Shown piece by piece: positions 33,201 to 44,017 of a DNA stretch of 64,000 nt (the stretch's first letter is position 1; every line of letters begins with the position of its first letter). Position numbers and translations under genes: made by a program. Location: the NCBI GenBank assembly GCA_027563935.2, contig CM050454.1:8336001-8400000 (forward strand), given 5' to 3'. Under the pieces are notes generated by a model. That model had not been told where the DNA came from, made no database searches, and was given only the letters and a program-made list of their open reading frames with translations. This DNA comes from Costus lasius. Lineage: Eukaryota > Streptophyta > Magnoliopsida > Zingiberales > Costaceae.

Positions 33201-34577
33201 ACAGTCTCTTTGCCAAACTGATATCCGATTGGACAAAGTGTGTCACCACTTTGTTTTCACCCAATCTCATGGTCATGACTAGATCATGCTTTCACCTGGG
33301 TATGGCCATACACTCTCAGTCATGCAACCATAGGGGGGCCCCATGGATATCAAGCTTCCCGCAGGAAGGGGCAAATCCTATGTCTGTCCATTGATCTTCT
33401 CATATGGGTCGTGACATACCCAATGACAACCGTTATGACCCCCCAACTACGGCGAGGCGTTAGGTTGTATCAAAGCATGTTCCTAACCATATAGAAGAGT
33501 CAATGACCTCAAGTCGAGAGATCAATGCATCTCTTGTCACATGTGAGCTTAACTCATGACACCAAGTTAAAGCCTCACAGCGGGTCGGTCCAGTATATCC
33601 ACCACTGACATACCCATATGTCTGCGTTAGCACCCCGTGCGTAACCAGCCCATATACCAGTCTCACATGTACCAGAGCTGTCCCTTATCCACTCAGGTAT
33701 TCGACCGGGGACACACCGTTTGAGCACAGATACAATCTGTCTCCAGGGACATTATTATCCATGTACATAATCGCAGATGTAAACATAACATAATAACGAC
33801 AATGCCAGAATGATATATAAATATCAATATCAAGTAGTACAATCTTGACCAACAACGGGTCCAATGGCATATACACCAACAAGTTGTGATGTCCCACTGT
33901 GCTGTGTCTGATATGTATCTTTGGATTGATTCCTCTGTATGTTCATTATGCTTACCATGTCACATACCATGTTACTATCATGTTTTATTTGTTATCACTT
34001 ATGGTACCATGTGGAGATTCATTATGAATAGTTTGGCATGACCCATCTTATTTGGCATCTCATTTACTTGCTGAGCATTCTTGCTCAATCCTTGCATTCT
34101 AACCTCTTTATAGGTTAGCTTTGAGCTACAAGTTTATGTCGAAAGTTTCAAGGATATAAGGAGTTGTGGTTTTTGTGACATGTACATAGTTTTGACTAAT
34201 GTATAAATGTTGCTTTTAGTGCTTGTAAGAAAAGTTTGAGAAGATTCAAGACTTGTATGTGATGATATATACTTTGGTTTTGAAATATTGAGCATGTAAA
34301 CCTTAATGACTTTTGGTGTTTGTAAGATTTGTGTGAGCATATCTATGACTACTCTGGTTTTAGAATATGATGCATATCAAATTTTATATCTAAGGATTGT
34401 GATTAATTGAATCACTATTTGAGTTGTTGTTACTTCCTTTAGGATGATGAAAAGTAAAATTTATAAGTCTTGTTAAGCAGGTTATCGAATATTGATCCTG
34501 GATACATATTGCCAATTTTTTTTTTGTTTGTGATATAAGTTTTCATTATTGAATTTCCATCATTTAGGGGTGTGCCA
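30260..34577 (+). repeat. 3' LTR of the deleted gypsy element, interrupted
   Basis: It covers 30260-31868 and 33887-34577, about 2.3 kb once the nested solo LTR and its duplication are removed. It is AT-rich without coding potential and ends GTGCCA before the target duplication ATAAT. Confidence 0.7.
31869..33881 (+). mobile_element. Solo LTR, 2.0 kb, probably copia
   Basis: It begins TGTTGGGAAACCCC and ends ACACCAACA, and is flanked by a perfect target duplication AGTTG (31864-31868 and 33882-33886). No internal gag or pol motif occurs. An AT-rich stretch (about 32430-32700) repeats the word AGAATTAAAT. A following stretch repeats GGCCCATTAGG-like words (32705-32910). Long LTRs starting TGTTGGGRAA are typical of SIRE-like copia elements, from memory. 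ORFs on both strands (for example 31765-32472) lie inside it and are not genes. Confidence 0.8.
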
Positions 34578-34582
34578 ATAAT

Positions 34583-35276
34583 CATATTCGGGTCATAAAC
34601 AGGTCAACTCGTTTATGACCCGAAAATAATTGGGTCGTGTCGGGTTGTAAATGGGTTGACCTGCTTAACCCGATTACATTATATATTTATGTATAGGCTA
34701 GCCCAACTCCCATTGCTAGCCCATAAGCTCAAATCTATTTTAACCTAGATTTTGGCCTATCAATAAGCCCAATTTTTTTAATTAATTTTAATAGAATTTT
34801 TATCAATTTATTATTTATGTTTTAAATATAAATAAATTTTATGTTTAAAATATAAATAATAAATTTATAATCGGGTCATGTCGGGTTAAGTAGATCGGGT
34901 GAATAAATGACCTATTTAATAAACGAATTATTCGGGTTGTGTTGGGTTGGCCCGATTATATTTAGGTTATGTTCGGGTTGGCTTAATCGGGTCACAGGTC
35001 ACAGCTGACATGACCAGTTTATAACCCACTGACCCGAATTGTCAGGTCTATCTTTTATTAGGCTACGTTCAATAGGAACGAAAGCAAAAGGATTTGTTTA
35101 GTAGGAAAGATAGAAAATAAGAAAGAAAAGTGGAGAGAAAAAGTAAGAGAAAGTTGTGTGTACAATCTTATATTTTCTAAACTCACCCTACTCATTTATC
35201 CCTCCCGTGGCCTCTCTCTCATGCTGCCTCTTACTCCCCTCTCTCACAACTTATAAGTTGTGTGTACAATCTTATA
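34583..35276. repeat. Segment X, copy 1, right part
   Basis: It is homologous to 45627-46297. It is rich in GGGTCGTGTCGGGTT and related words in both orientations, a diverged low-complexity repeat. It ends at a breakpoint where the TPS-2 fragment starts. Confidence 0.7.
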
Positions 35277-35700
35277 AGAACATCCTCCATGCTTTTTCGC
35301 CTTTATGATGACTTGGGAATTTCAGCGGTAATTTGACTTTCATCAAGTAAGTCAACGTCTTAATTTATACTACTACGCTCTCATGAACGTCCTTGCATGT
35401 TTGTAGGATGAAATCAAAAGAGGCGATGTGTCAAAATCGATACCATGTTGGATGAAAGAGAAAAATGTTTCAGAAGATGTGGCAAGACAACATGTTTGGG
35501 GGCTGATTAGAGAGAATTGGAGAAAGTTAAATGGACTATGTCAATCTTCAAGTTCTTCATTTAATGACTATTTCAAGGGTGTGGCCATTGATGTGCCTAG
35601 AATGGCACACTTTATGTATCATGATAGAGATGGATACGCTTTGTGAGATGGAGAGACAAAGGAGCAATTCATCTCCATGTTGATTGACCCTATCATTTAG
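35277..35700 (+). pseudogene. TPS-2: 3' fragment of a terpene synthase
   Basis: Only the last 51 bases of exon 4 (35277-35327), intron 4 and exon 5 (35407-35700) remain. The DDLG part of the NSE motif is kept, but exons 1 to 3 and most of exon 4, including RRx8W and DDxxD, are absent. Exon 5 has a premature TGA at 35644 where TPS-1 has the Ser of GYALSDGE. The final TAG at 35698 is at the expected place. It cannot encode an enzyme. The left break joins segment X, so it arose by rearrangement, not by reverse transcription: intron 4 is still present. Confidence 0.92.
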
Positions 35701-36966
35701 TTTAAGTGGAAGCAATGACATGTGAGCTACGAATAATTTCGAATGGAGCTTATGGACCTTTTTATAAGTGGAAAAATTTATCAATATTTATGTCATACAA
35801 TCTACGTTGACTAAGTAATTTGACTTAATTATGGAGTATATATGTCTCAATTTTGTTGATTTGATTGAATAGAATGATTTGTTAATACTCTAGTTTGATT
35901 GAACAATGTAAGCTAATCAAGTCATTTCAAGATATCATATGATCTAAGTTTATTATACATTAGACGTTGATGGGTGTTAGGCCCAATTTTAATTGGTCAA
36001 CTTGGGCTATTGACCAAGTTTGAATCGGCCCAATAGCAAGTTAGGGAGGGCTCACAATTGGGATGTGCAGGCGAGTTGTCGAGCAGTGACTCTGGCCAAT
36101 GGTTTAATGCCACGGCATACGAGGCGTCATAACTTTTATCAAGCAGAGACGCGTGACTCTAAACGACGAGGTTGGCGGTATCTTCGAATAGAGGGACGAC
36201 GCCACGTGGTGCAGCCACAGCGAGCAAAGTCGGCTCATGAAGGCCAATACAATAGACGAGGTCAGTGATGAACTTCAGCTAGCCGAGGCGATGTAACGCA
36301 GTGTGAACTTGGGCAGGCGGCGCCCTCGTCGAGGCCACGTGGTGCAAGGGAGATGGACGAAGCTCTCGACTAGTGGGGTGGCGACAGCATGGCACAAGCT
36401 GGTTGGCAGCAACGTGTGGTAACGCTTCAGCTAATGGGGGTGCCTGGACGCTTACGCGCAAGCGTAGTAGTTGGCGATGTAGCTTCAATGGTCAGACGTG
36501 TGGCTTGGAGTGGCTTGTGACAATGGGCGACAAAGGGAATGAGTTTGCTAAGTGGACACTAGGTAGTGTTTACTAAGATGGATGGATTCTTAGGGGAAAA
36601 ATAAACTTAAGAGGAAAAGAAATTTAGATAGAAATAAAGTGTATAATAAAATCCTTTCTTGTGTTTACTTATGAGGAATGAGAAATAAGAAGGATTTTAT
36701 ATATTACAACACCCTTTGTTTATAAAATATAATTAAATACTTAAAAAATATCTAAATATTATTAAATATTAATATTTATATCTCTCTCTATATATATTAT
36801 AATATTAAATATATAATAAAAAATATTAAAATAATTCAGTATTCACATGTAAACAAACATTAACTTAGAAACAATCTCTTTACAAAATATTTTGTCGAGC
36901 ATTTTGTAAGTATGTATTAAGTAATTAATCTCTGAATCAAAGAGTCAGTGGTCTGGCATTCTATCA
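35701..36966. repeat. Downstream block D, copy 2 (shortened)
   Basis: It matches 25635 to about 26970 of D copy 1 and stops where TPS-3 exon 3 begins. The junction, with about 30 unmatched bases (36967-36998), marks a second rearrangement breakpoint. Confidence 0.75.
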
Positions 36967-36998
36967 AATACTATTATGATTCGTGCGATCAAATGCAG

Positions 36999-39670
36999 TG
37001 GTGGACCGAACTCGGCCTTCCAAGAAGTTGCCATTCTTCAGGGACAGGTTGACTGAGGACTACTTCTAGACTATCGGCTGGGCGTTCGAGCCAGAATGCT
37101 GGAGGTACAGAGAGCTCCAGACGAAGACCAACTGCTCATAACAATGGTGGATGATGTTTATGATGTATACGGAACCCTAGATGAGCTTAAACTGTTCACT
37201 GACATCGTTGACAGATGGGATGTCAACGCCATTGACCAGCTCCCAGAGTACATGAAGCTGTGTTTCCTTGCCGGATTCAACACAGTCAACGATGCCACAT
37301 ACAAAATCCTAAATGAAAGGGGCTTGGACATATCACCTTTTCTTAAGAGAGCAGCAATTAAACTATTTACCCCCTCTCTCTTTTCTTTTTATCACAATAA
37401 CCCTCAAAACTGATGGATTAATGGTTGCAGTGGGCAGATTTGTGCAAATCGTACCTGATTGAACCAAAAATGGTTTAACCAAGGCTGCACTCCCAAGCTA
37501 AATGAGTACTTGGACATGGCATGGATAACAATATCTGGGCCTTTATGCTTGACTGATGCTTTTTGCATGGGCGAGGAGTTGACCAAAGAGGAATTGGAAA
37601 GATTCAGCGACTATTCAGAGATCATAAGCACATCCTCCATGCTTCTTCACCTTTATGATGACTTGGGAAATTCAGCGGTAATTTGACTTTCATCAAGTAA
37701 GTCAACGTCTTAATTTATACTACTACGCTGTTGTTAGGCCTTGGGCCGAATTTGGGCGCGGCCCAAATTACAGCCCTTCCCAGCCCACTTGCCCTTTAGC
37801 CAACCGGGTTGGCGGATGCGGGTGTGGACCGGGCGCCGCCCGAATCCACGTTAACCCAATGGGCGAAAGGCACGCGCGAGGCTTGCGTGCGTGGGACGCG
37901 AAGGGATGGGCGGCAGGTGCTGATGCGACAAGGACGTGGACCCGTCTTGCGTGCGAGACGTGCGGGGGAAGGAAAAAAACGACGTCGTCGTTTTTCCGAA
38001 AAAGGAGGGAGGTTGGCGTCGACTTCGCCTCGGCTCTCGCTATCTCCCCTCTCCGACGATTGATCTCGTTGGTGTCGCCGTCGATGAAGTCTCCAGGCCG
38101 TTCTGGTGGTGCGGGAGGGAGGCGGAATGCCCAGGAGGACTTCGTCCCCATTTGCCGCCGCCTTCGTCTTCGGTCTCGCCGTCGCCATCGTTGCCGTCGT
38201 CTCCGTCGTCGACGTTGCCCAGACCGCCTCGGAAGGCGCCACTGGAACCACTACACCGACTCGATGGAGCCGGCAGTCGGGTGATCGCCGAGGTACACCC
38301 AGCTCCTTCTTGGTCTTCGTCCCGGCCACTCGCTCGGCTCCGGCGACGCCTCCTTACCTTTGTTTCTCCACGAGTGCATGCGTGCGTTGGCTGGACCCCG
38401 TGCTCCTCCCCAGCGAGCCCTTCCTTCTCGCTGCTGTTGGCGGCCGGACCGCCTGCGCGCGGGAATTGCCGGAGCCAACCCTCGCCTGCGTGCGAGGCTC
38501 TCTCCTCCCTCCCTCTGCTCGCCTGCGTGCGAGCTAGTTTTCTCGACGTCGGTGGTCGCCTGTGCGTGACTTGTTGAGCCTCCTTTCCCCGTCGTCGTCG
38601 CCGAGGTGGAGCCCGGAAGGAGAGTTCCGTCGGGAGCACCAGTGGCAGAATGGTTCGAAGACGTCGTCAGTGTCGTTGACGCGGAGTAGCCAAGCGGGCG
38701 TCTTCTCTGGCGTACCTGAGCTACTTTCCCCTGTTCGGCAAAGCCCCAAGCGGGTGGCTTCTTCTTTAGGCGTCGGTGTAGAGGGTGGCCAACCCTTCCG
38801 CTGCAACTCTCTTAGCCGAGCTCGCCTGTGTGCGAGTGTTGCAGCTTAGGCACCGGCCAGCTTGGTCACCTGCGGACGAGCCTTACCTCCAACTGTCTCG
38901 CCTATGCGCGAGAGGGACGTGTCCGGCAGTTCCTCCGTCCCCTACGTGGGACGTCACCAACGGGCGTCGTCTGGCCTCTTCGCCGGCGTGCAAGAGAGGA
39001 GCCAGTTGGATCCCTTCATTCACCAGCGTGCGACACTACGTGGATGACCGTCTGTGATCGCCAGGCGCCGGCTTGATCTGACGGACGCGGGTGTGAGTCC
39101 CATTTGGGTTCGGGTGAACCCGGTTTGACTTGACGACACCGGGTGTAGGTGATTCGTCAGTGTTGATCGAGTTATGTTGGAACGGCAGCGATCCGTGTTG
39201 AGTCCATAATCGGGCTGGGAGTCGATTCGGGGGAATCGACTCCGCCAGTCACCAATCCGGCGGTTTCGACCGTTAGGATACCTGCGTGGACGCAGTTGGA
39301 CTCGAGTCAAGCGTTGACTCACGGGTGGAAACCCTAAAAAAATTTTACCGTAATTCTGGGCGTGACAGCTGTCATGAACATGCAAAGAGGCGATGTGTCA
39401 AAATCGATACAATGTTGGATGAAAGAAAAAGATTTTTCAGAAGATGTGGCAAGACAACATGTTTGGGGGCTGATGACAGAGAATTGGAGAAAGTTAAATG
39501 GACTATGTCAATCTTCAAGTTCTTCATTTGGTGACTATTTCAAGGGCGTGGCCCTTCACGTCCCAAGAATGGCACACTTGATGTATCATGATGATAGAGA
39601 TGGATACACGTGGTCAGATGGAGAGACAAAGGTGCAAATCATCTCCATGTTGATTGACCCTATCATGTAG
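36999..39670 (+). pseudogene. TPS-3: terpene synthase exons 3-5, interrupted by a solo LTR
   Basis: Exon 3 (36999-37353) starts at WWTELGL and keeps DDVYD, but has a stop in place of a Trp near 37068, a one-base deletion near 37135 and its donor changed from GT to GC at 37354. Exon 4 (37431-37677) has a one-base insertion near 37465. Intron 4 contains a 1636-base solo LTR at 37732-39367. The 3' splice site and the first codons of exon 5, including the Glu of the NSE motif, are deleted at about 39383. Exon 5 (39384-39670) is otherwise open to its TAG. Exons 1 and 2 are absent. It is non-functional. Confidence 0.92.
37732..39367 (+). mobile_element. Solo LTR (gypsy-like) in TPS-3 intron 4
   Basis: The sequence TGTTAGGCCTTGG...GGCGTGACA is flanked by the 5-base duplication GCTGT (37727-37731 and 39368-39372). 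Its ends match those of the minus-strand gypsy LTR at 8880/19839 (TGTCAGGCCC...GGCGTGACA), so it is probably a related family. It is very GC-rich, which creates many long spurious ORFs on both strands (up to 213 codons). None shows a known domain. No internal retrotransposon domain is present, so a solo LTR left after recombination is the simplest reading. Confidence 0.85.
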
Positions 39671-41820
39671 TATAAGTGGATGTAATTACTTGTGAGCTAC
39701 TAATAATTTCGAATGGAGTTTATGGGCCTTTTTTTTGGTGGAAAAATTTATCAAAATTTGTGTCATATAATCTACGTTGACTAAGTAATTTGACTTAATT
39801 ATGGAGTATGTATGTCTCAATTTTGTTGATTTGATTGAAAAGAATGATTTGTTAATACTCTAGTATGATTGAAAAATCTAACTTAATCAAGTCATTTCAA
39901 GAAATCATATGATCTAAGTTTATTAAACAATCGATGTTGATACGTGTTAGGTCAATTTTCGTTGGTCAACTTTGGCAGTTGATCAAGTCAAAATCGGCCC
40001 AAAAGCAAGTTAGGGAGGGCTCACATTTGGGATGTGTAAGCAAGTTGTCGGGCAGTGACTTTGGCCAGTGGTTGAATGCTATGGCAAACGAGGAGTCATA
40101 GCTTTTATCAGGCAGAGGCGTGTGACTCTACACGGTGAATGACTGGCTTATAACAACGAAGCATCGTCAATGGGAGTGGCCGGGTGCTGTGGACGAGGTT
40201 GGCGGTATCTTCGAATAGAGGGACGATGCCACGTGGTGCAGCCACAGCGAGCAACATCGGAGCATGAAGGCCAATACAATAGACGAGGTCAGTGATGAGC
40301 TTTAGCTAGCCGAGGCGATGTAACGTGGTGCGAACTCAGGCTGGCGGCACCCTCGTGGTGGCTACCTTGTGCAAGGGCGATGGATGAAACTCTCGACCAG
40401 TGGGGTGGCGACAACATGGCATGAGTTGGTTGGCAGCAATGAGTGGTAACGCTTCAGCTTATGGGGGGGGTGCCTAGACGCTTGCGTGCAAGCGTAGTTG
40501 TTGGCGACACGGCTTCAATGGTCAGACGCGTGGCTTGGAGTGGCTTGTGACAATGGGCGGCAATGGGAATGAGTGTGCTAAGTGGACACTAGGTTGTGTT
40601 TACAAAGATGGATGGATTATTAGGGGTAAAAGAAACTTAAGAGAAAAAGAAATTTAGATGGAAATGAAAGTGTATAATAAAATCGTTCATTGTGTTTACT
40701 TATGAGGAATGAGAACTAAAAAGGATTTTATATATTACAACACCCTTTGTTTATAAAATATAATTAAATACTTATAAAATAACTAAATATTATTAAATAT
40801 TAATATTTATAACTATATATATATATATATTATAATACTTAAAAATATAATAAAAAATATTAAAATAGTCCAGTATTCACATTTAAATAAACATTAATCA
40901 AACATTAACTTAGAAACAATCTCTCTACAAAATATTTTGTCAAGCATTTTGTAAGTATGTATTTAGTAACTAATCTCTGAATGAAAGAGTCAGTGATCTG
41001 CCGTTCTGTCAAATACTGGTCTATGATTCAGAACTAAATCATGTGATCAAATTCACTTTTAGCACTAAGAAACATTTGCTCTCAGGTGTATTCCACCGAT
41101 TTTGATTCAATTGTTAGGTGAATTATTTCGAGTTTTATTCAGAAATCAAGATTAAAGGGGGTTTCAAACTTCTGGGTTTGAATTTTCAGAAACGATTCAC
41201 AGGATGTCGTATCAAGAAGCTTCAGAAATCAAAAATTGATCAACAAATTTTCACACTAGAGAAAAACTAATTCTAGAATCAGAACTCAAACCCACATGCG
41301 CTGAACAAACAAGGATCAAAGAACTCCATAACTAACAGCATCAAGTGAGATACAAAATTTTGGAAGTTACCAAAAAGTATTCGGGGGCGAGACCGTTAGT
41401 TCTGTTGTAATTCGAAATCTACCAAACCACCATAATCCACTTTGATTCTGCCAGAATCCACTCTAATTCTGCTGGAAACCACACTCGTTGTAGTTTGACG
41501 ATCGCATGTTGATCTGCTCAATGCAGTGTTGCCCAGATTAGAATCCGGCTACTTCCTAGCTAATCCAGGCGACGAACACCTAACCAGGTGCGAGCGGTTG
41601 ATCGACGTCCATTGGTAGTGACATACGTTCAGGAGAGAAATAGGGATTGGGAGTGATTTAGGTTGATTTGGGTGGATTAAAAATGATGGATTTTTCACTC
41701 TCTTCATCTCTCGTTCACTTTCTTCATCTCTCCTATATTTTTTTTATCTATCCCTCTTAATAAATGATGGATTATATGAGTTCCTATCTTTTTCTTTCTA
41801 TTTTCTCTAGTAGTAAATAA
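39671..41820. repeat. Downstream block D, copy 3
   Basis: It is nearly collinear with D copy 1 over its full length, including the GC-rich stretch (about 40020-40560), an AT repeat near 40810-40835 and the tail ending in the word CTAGTAGTAAATA. No gene is supported. Confidence 0.75.
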
Positions 41821-41994
41821 GCTGTAAATGTTCCCTTCCCATTGATATGAAGCCAAGTAGCAAACACGATTTCGGCCACCTATCATATGAGTTGGCTAAG
41901 AGGAAGGCAAGAAGTCACCTTATAGTGTGAAAACAAGCATGGTGGGCTCTCTCTTGCATTTTGGTTGGTTCACTTGCTCCCTCGACTTTTCTGA
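41821..41994. repeat. Segment X, copy 2, left end
   Basis: It matches 27730-27904 of copy 1, then is interrupted by about 2 kb of LTR remnants. It resumes at 44029. Confidence 0.7.
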
Positions 41995-42876
41995 TAAAAG
42001 GTTCCAGACAGATCAAAGTATAAAAGTTCAATTTTTGGAGGGTTAACGTGGACTTTTCGGACGAACACAAGTGGCGGCGACTGTGAGGGCGAGAATTAGT
42101 TCCAGAGCAGATTTCTAGCGGGATTTCACGCAAAAGAGAAGATTGATCACCTCCTCTTCATCTCCAGATCTAGGGGAAGCTTTTCTTATCATTTTCTTAG
42201 AGAAATTCTTGTAATTCGAGAGGATTCAATGCTTATTCAATCAATATACATGCTGTATTTTACAAACATGAGCGAGTAATTTTTATTTCGGGATTTAGGG
42301 GAATAGCCCGTTGACAATTATGATATAGAAATTGAATTATTGTTCTTTGCAATGATAATTATGCATGATTTGATTAGAACTGTGTTTAATTCGTAGTTTA
42401 CTCTAACCAAGTTTATTGCATTTTAGACGTTGCGAGAAAAAACTGGGAGGTGAATCACAACGTCAGATTTGTTTTATTCAAACCTACGAATCCAATCACG
42501 GGAGTAGTTTGGATTCGTTTGACGGTTTTACATATTTTTCATAGAATTTAATGAATCTAGGTACATTGACTGTCATGAGAGTAGGGAGTTAGCGTAGTTA
42601 GATACCGGGTTATGCTTCGGAAGGAGATAATCCTCACTTTAGGAAAAATCCCTTTCATGATCATAATTATCAGATCAAAGAATTACTTTATAAGATTCTT
42701 AATTGTCAACGTGGCGAACCCCGAGTCCCGACCTTTCAGAACTTGATTTTCTATAAACACTGTTTCCATTGCTTGCTCGTACTTAGAGTCCAAACAAACA
42801 AACCACTACTTGATTAGCCTATATTTGAACGAGTCATAAAGTTGGTACTTGACCGCCTAATCCTCGAGGGAACGAT
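41995..42876 (+). repeat. Athila-type LTR remnant A
   Basis: Its R-U5-like text (gaatagcccgttga, gagaaaaaactgggaggtgaat, gagagtagggag, caacgtggcgaacccc) corresponds in order to the Athila LTR at 11480-12110, but is strongly diverged. It is cut at its right end by remnant B. Confidence 0.65.
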
Positions 42877-44017
42877 TGATACGCTTTATTTCTAATGGAT
42901 TTAAAGTCTTATTTATATCCTCTTTTCAAGCTTAGGTCTTACTTTTATGCTATTATTCTGACTCTTTTCCCATTAAGTTCAGAATCTTCACTTTTTTTCG
43001 ATTGTTTGTGAAATGCAGGTTATTTCCCTATATTTTCGATAATATTTTGAAGATTTGAAGTTATGGAAAGGTTCAACACATTACAAGCATCACACAAGAA
43101 AATTTTGGAATTTTTGGAGAACGCGACTAGGGCGAAAACTCGGTTCAAGGGCTTGATTCGATGGATTTCTTTGCAGCTTTCGAGAGAAGACTGAAGATTC
43201 ATCGTCTCCTATCCTTGATTTGTAATTTCCCTTACTTTCAAACTCAATTTCTTGGGTTTTCATGTGTTAAACGATGTATGCTTTAGAGTAAACCCTTGTT
43301 CGGGACTCGGGCGTAGCCCGTTGAACAATTCTGCACATGTAAAACATTTTTATTGAATCTCAGTGCCATTTTTAGTAAATTGACTTATTTAAATGAGTTA
43401 TGCTTATTGCGTATAATTGTTTTGGGCAAACTATTATATGTTATGTGTTACGAGAAGAGCCGAGAGGTGAATCGTAACACTCGAACTTTCTCATTTAAAC
43501 TTGTGATTTAGATTACGAGAGTCGTTCAACGTCACTCGAGGATTTACGATTGTCATAGAGCCCATTGGGTCTTTCTTAAGTTAGTTTTGTTACAAGAGTA
43601 GGAGATTAGCTTAAGGTAGATATCGGATTACGCTTCGAGAGAAGGTAATCCGTACCATAGGATTAATCGCCTTAAGTTGTTTACTGTCGGATTGTGCTTC
43701 GAGAGAAGGAGATCCGTTTTCTAACTTGTTTTGATTCAACGTGGTGAAACCTAAAGTCCCGAACATTCTTCAAAACTGTACATCTCATCTAGTCGTTGAC
43801 TTTTAGGTTCGATATTTTATACTTAGATTAGTTCATTTTCTTCATTCTATTTTGATTGTCTAGCTTTCAATGACACTTGAAGTCAGTACTTGACACCCTG
43901 CTCCCTTGCCCCTTGGGACGATATTTTACTACTGCCATAGAAACCATACACTTGCGGTGCCTATTAACGATCTTAATTTTATTACTTCGATAAATCCGTG
44001 CACTTGCGGACGTATCA
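42877..44017 (+). repeat. Athila-type LTR remnant B, with primer-site stub
   Basis: It begins TGATACG and ends CGTATCA, a perfect 7-base terminal inverted repeat. Its internal order follows the Athila LTR (ggcgtagcccgtt, gagaggtgaatcg, gagtaggagatt, caacgtggtgaaacctaaa, cacttgcgg). After the end comes ACTTTTGGC, the first bases of a TTTTGGCGCCG-type primer site, then segment X resumes. The rest of the element was therefore deleted. No target duplication is visible. Confidence 0.7.

Larger units (their letters stand above)
29575..34577 (+). mobile_element. Ty3-gypsy element with large internal deletion
   Basis: The target duplication ATAAT (29570-29574 and 34578-34582) surrounds a 5.0 kb insertion that is absent from the second copy of segment X near 45626. 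Both LTRs start TATAATACCCT. Only the last 60 or so codons of pol remain between a truncated 5' LTR and a polypurine tract. The 3' LTR is itself interrupted by a 2.0 kb solo LTR. It inserted after the X segment was duplicated, or was never in the other copy. Confidence 0.85.

Noticed and set aside
34583..35276. Possible Helitron or DNA transposon in segment X
   Set aside because: No TC...CTRR ends, terminal inverted repeats or transposase or Rep/helicase motifs were found.
37796..38806. Long overlapping ORFs on both strands (up to 213 codons) in a GC-rich stretch
   Set aside because: They lie entirely inside a solo LTR with target duplication, overlap in all frames, and have low-complexity Arg/Pro/Ser composition with no domain.
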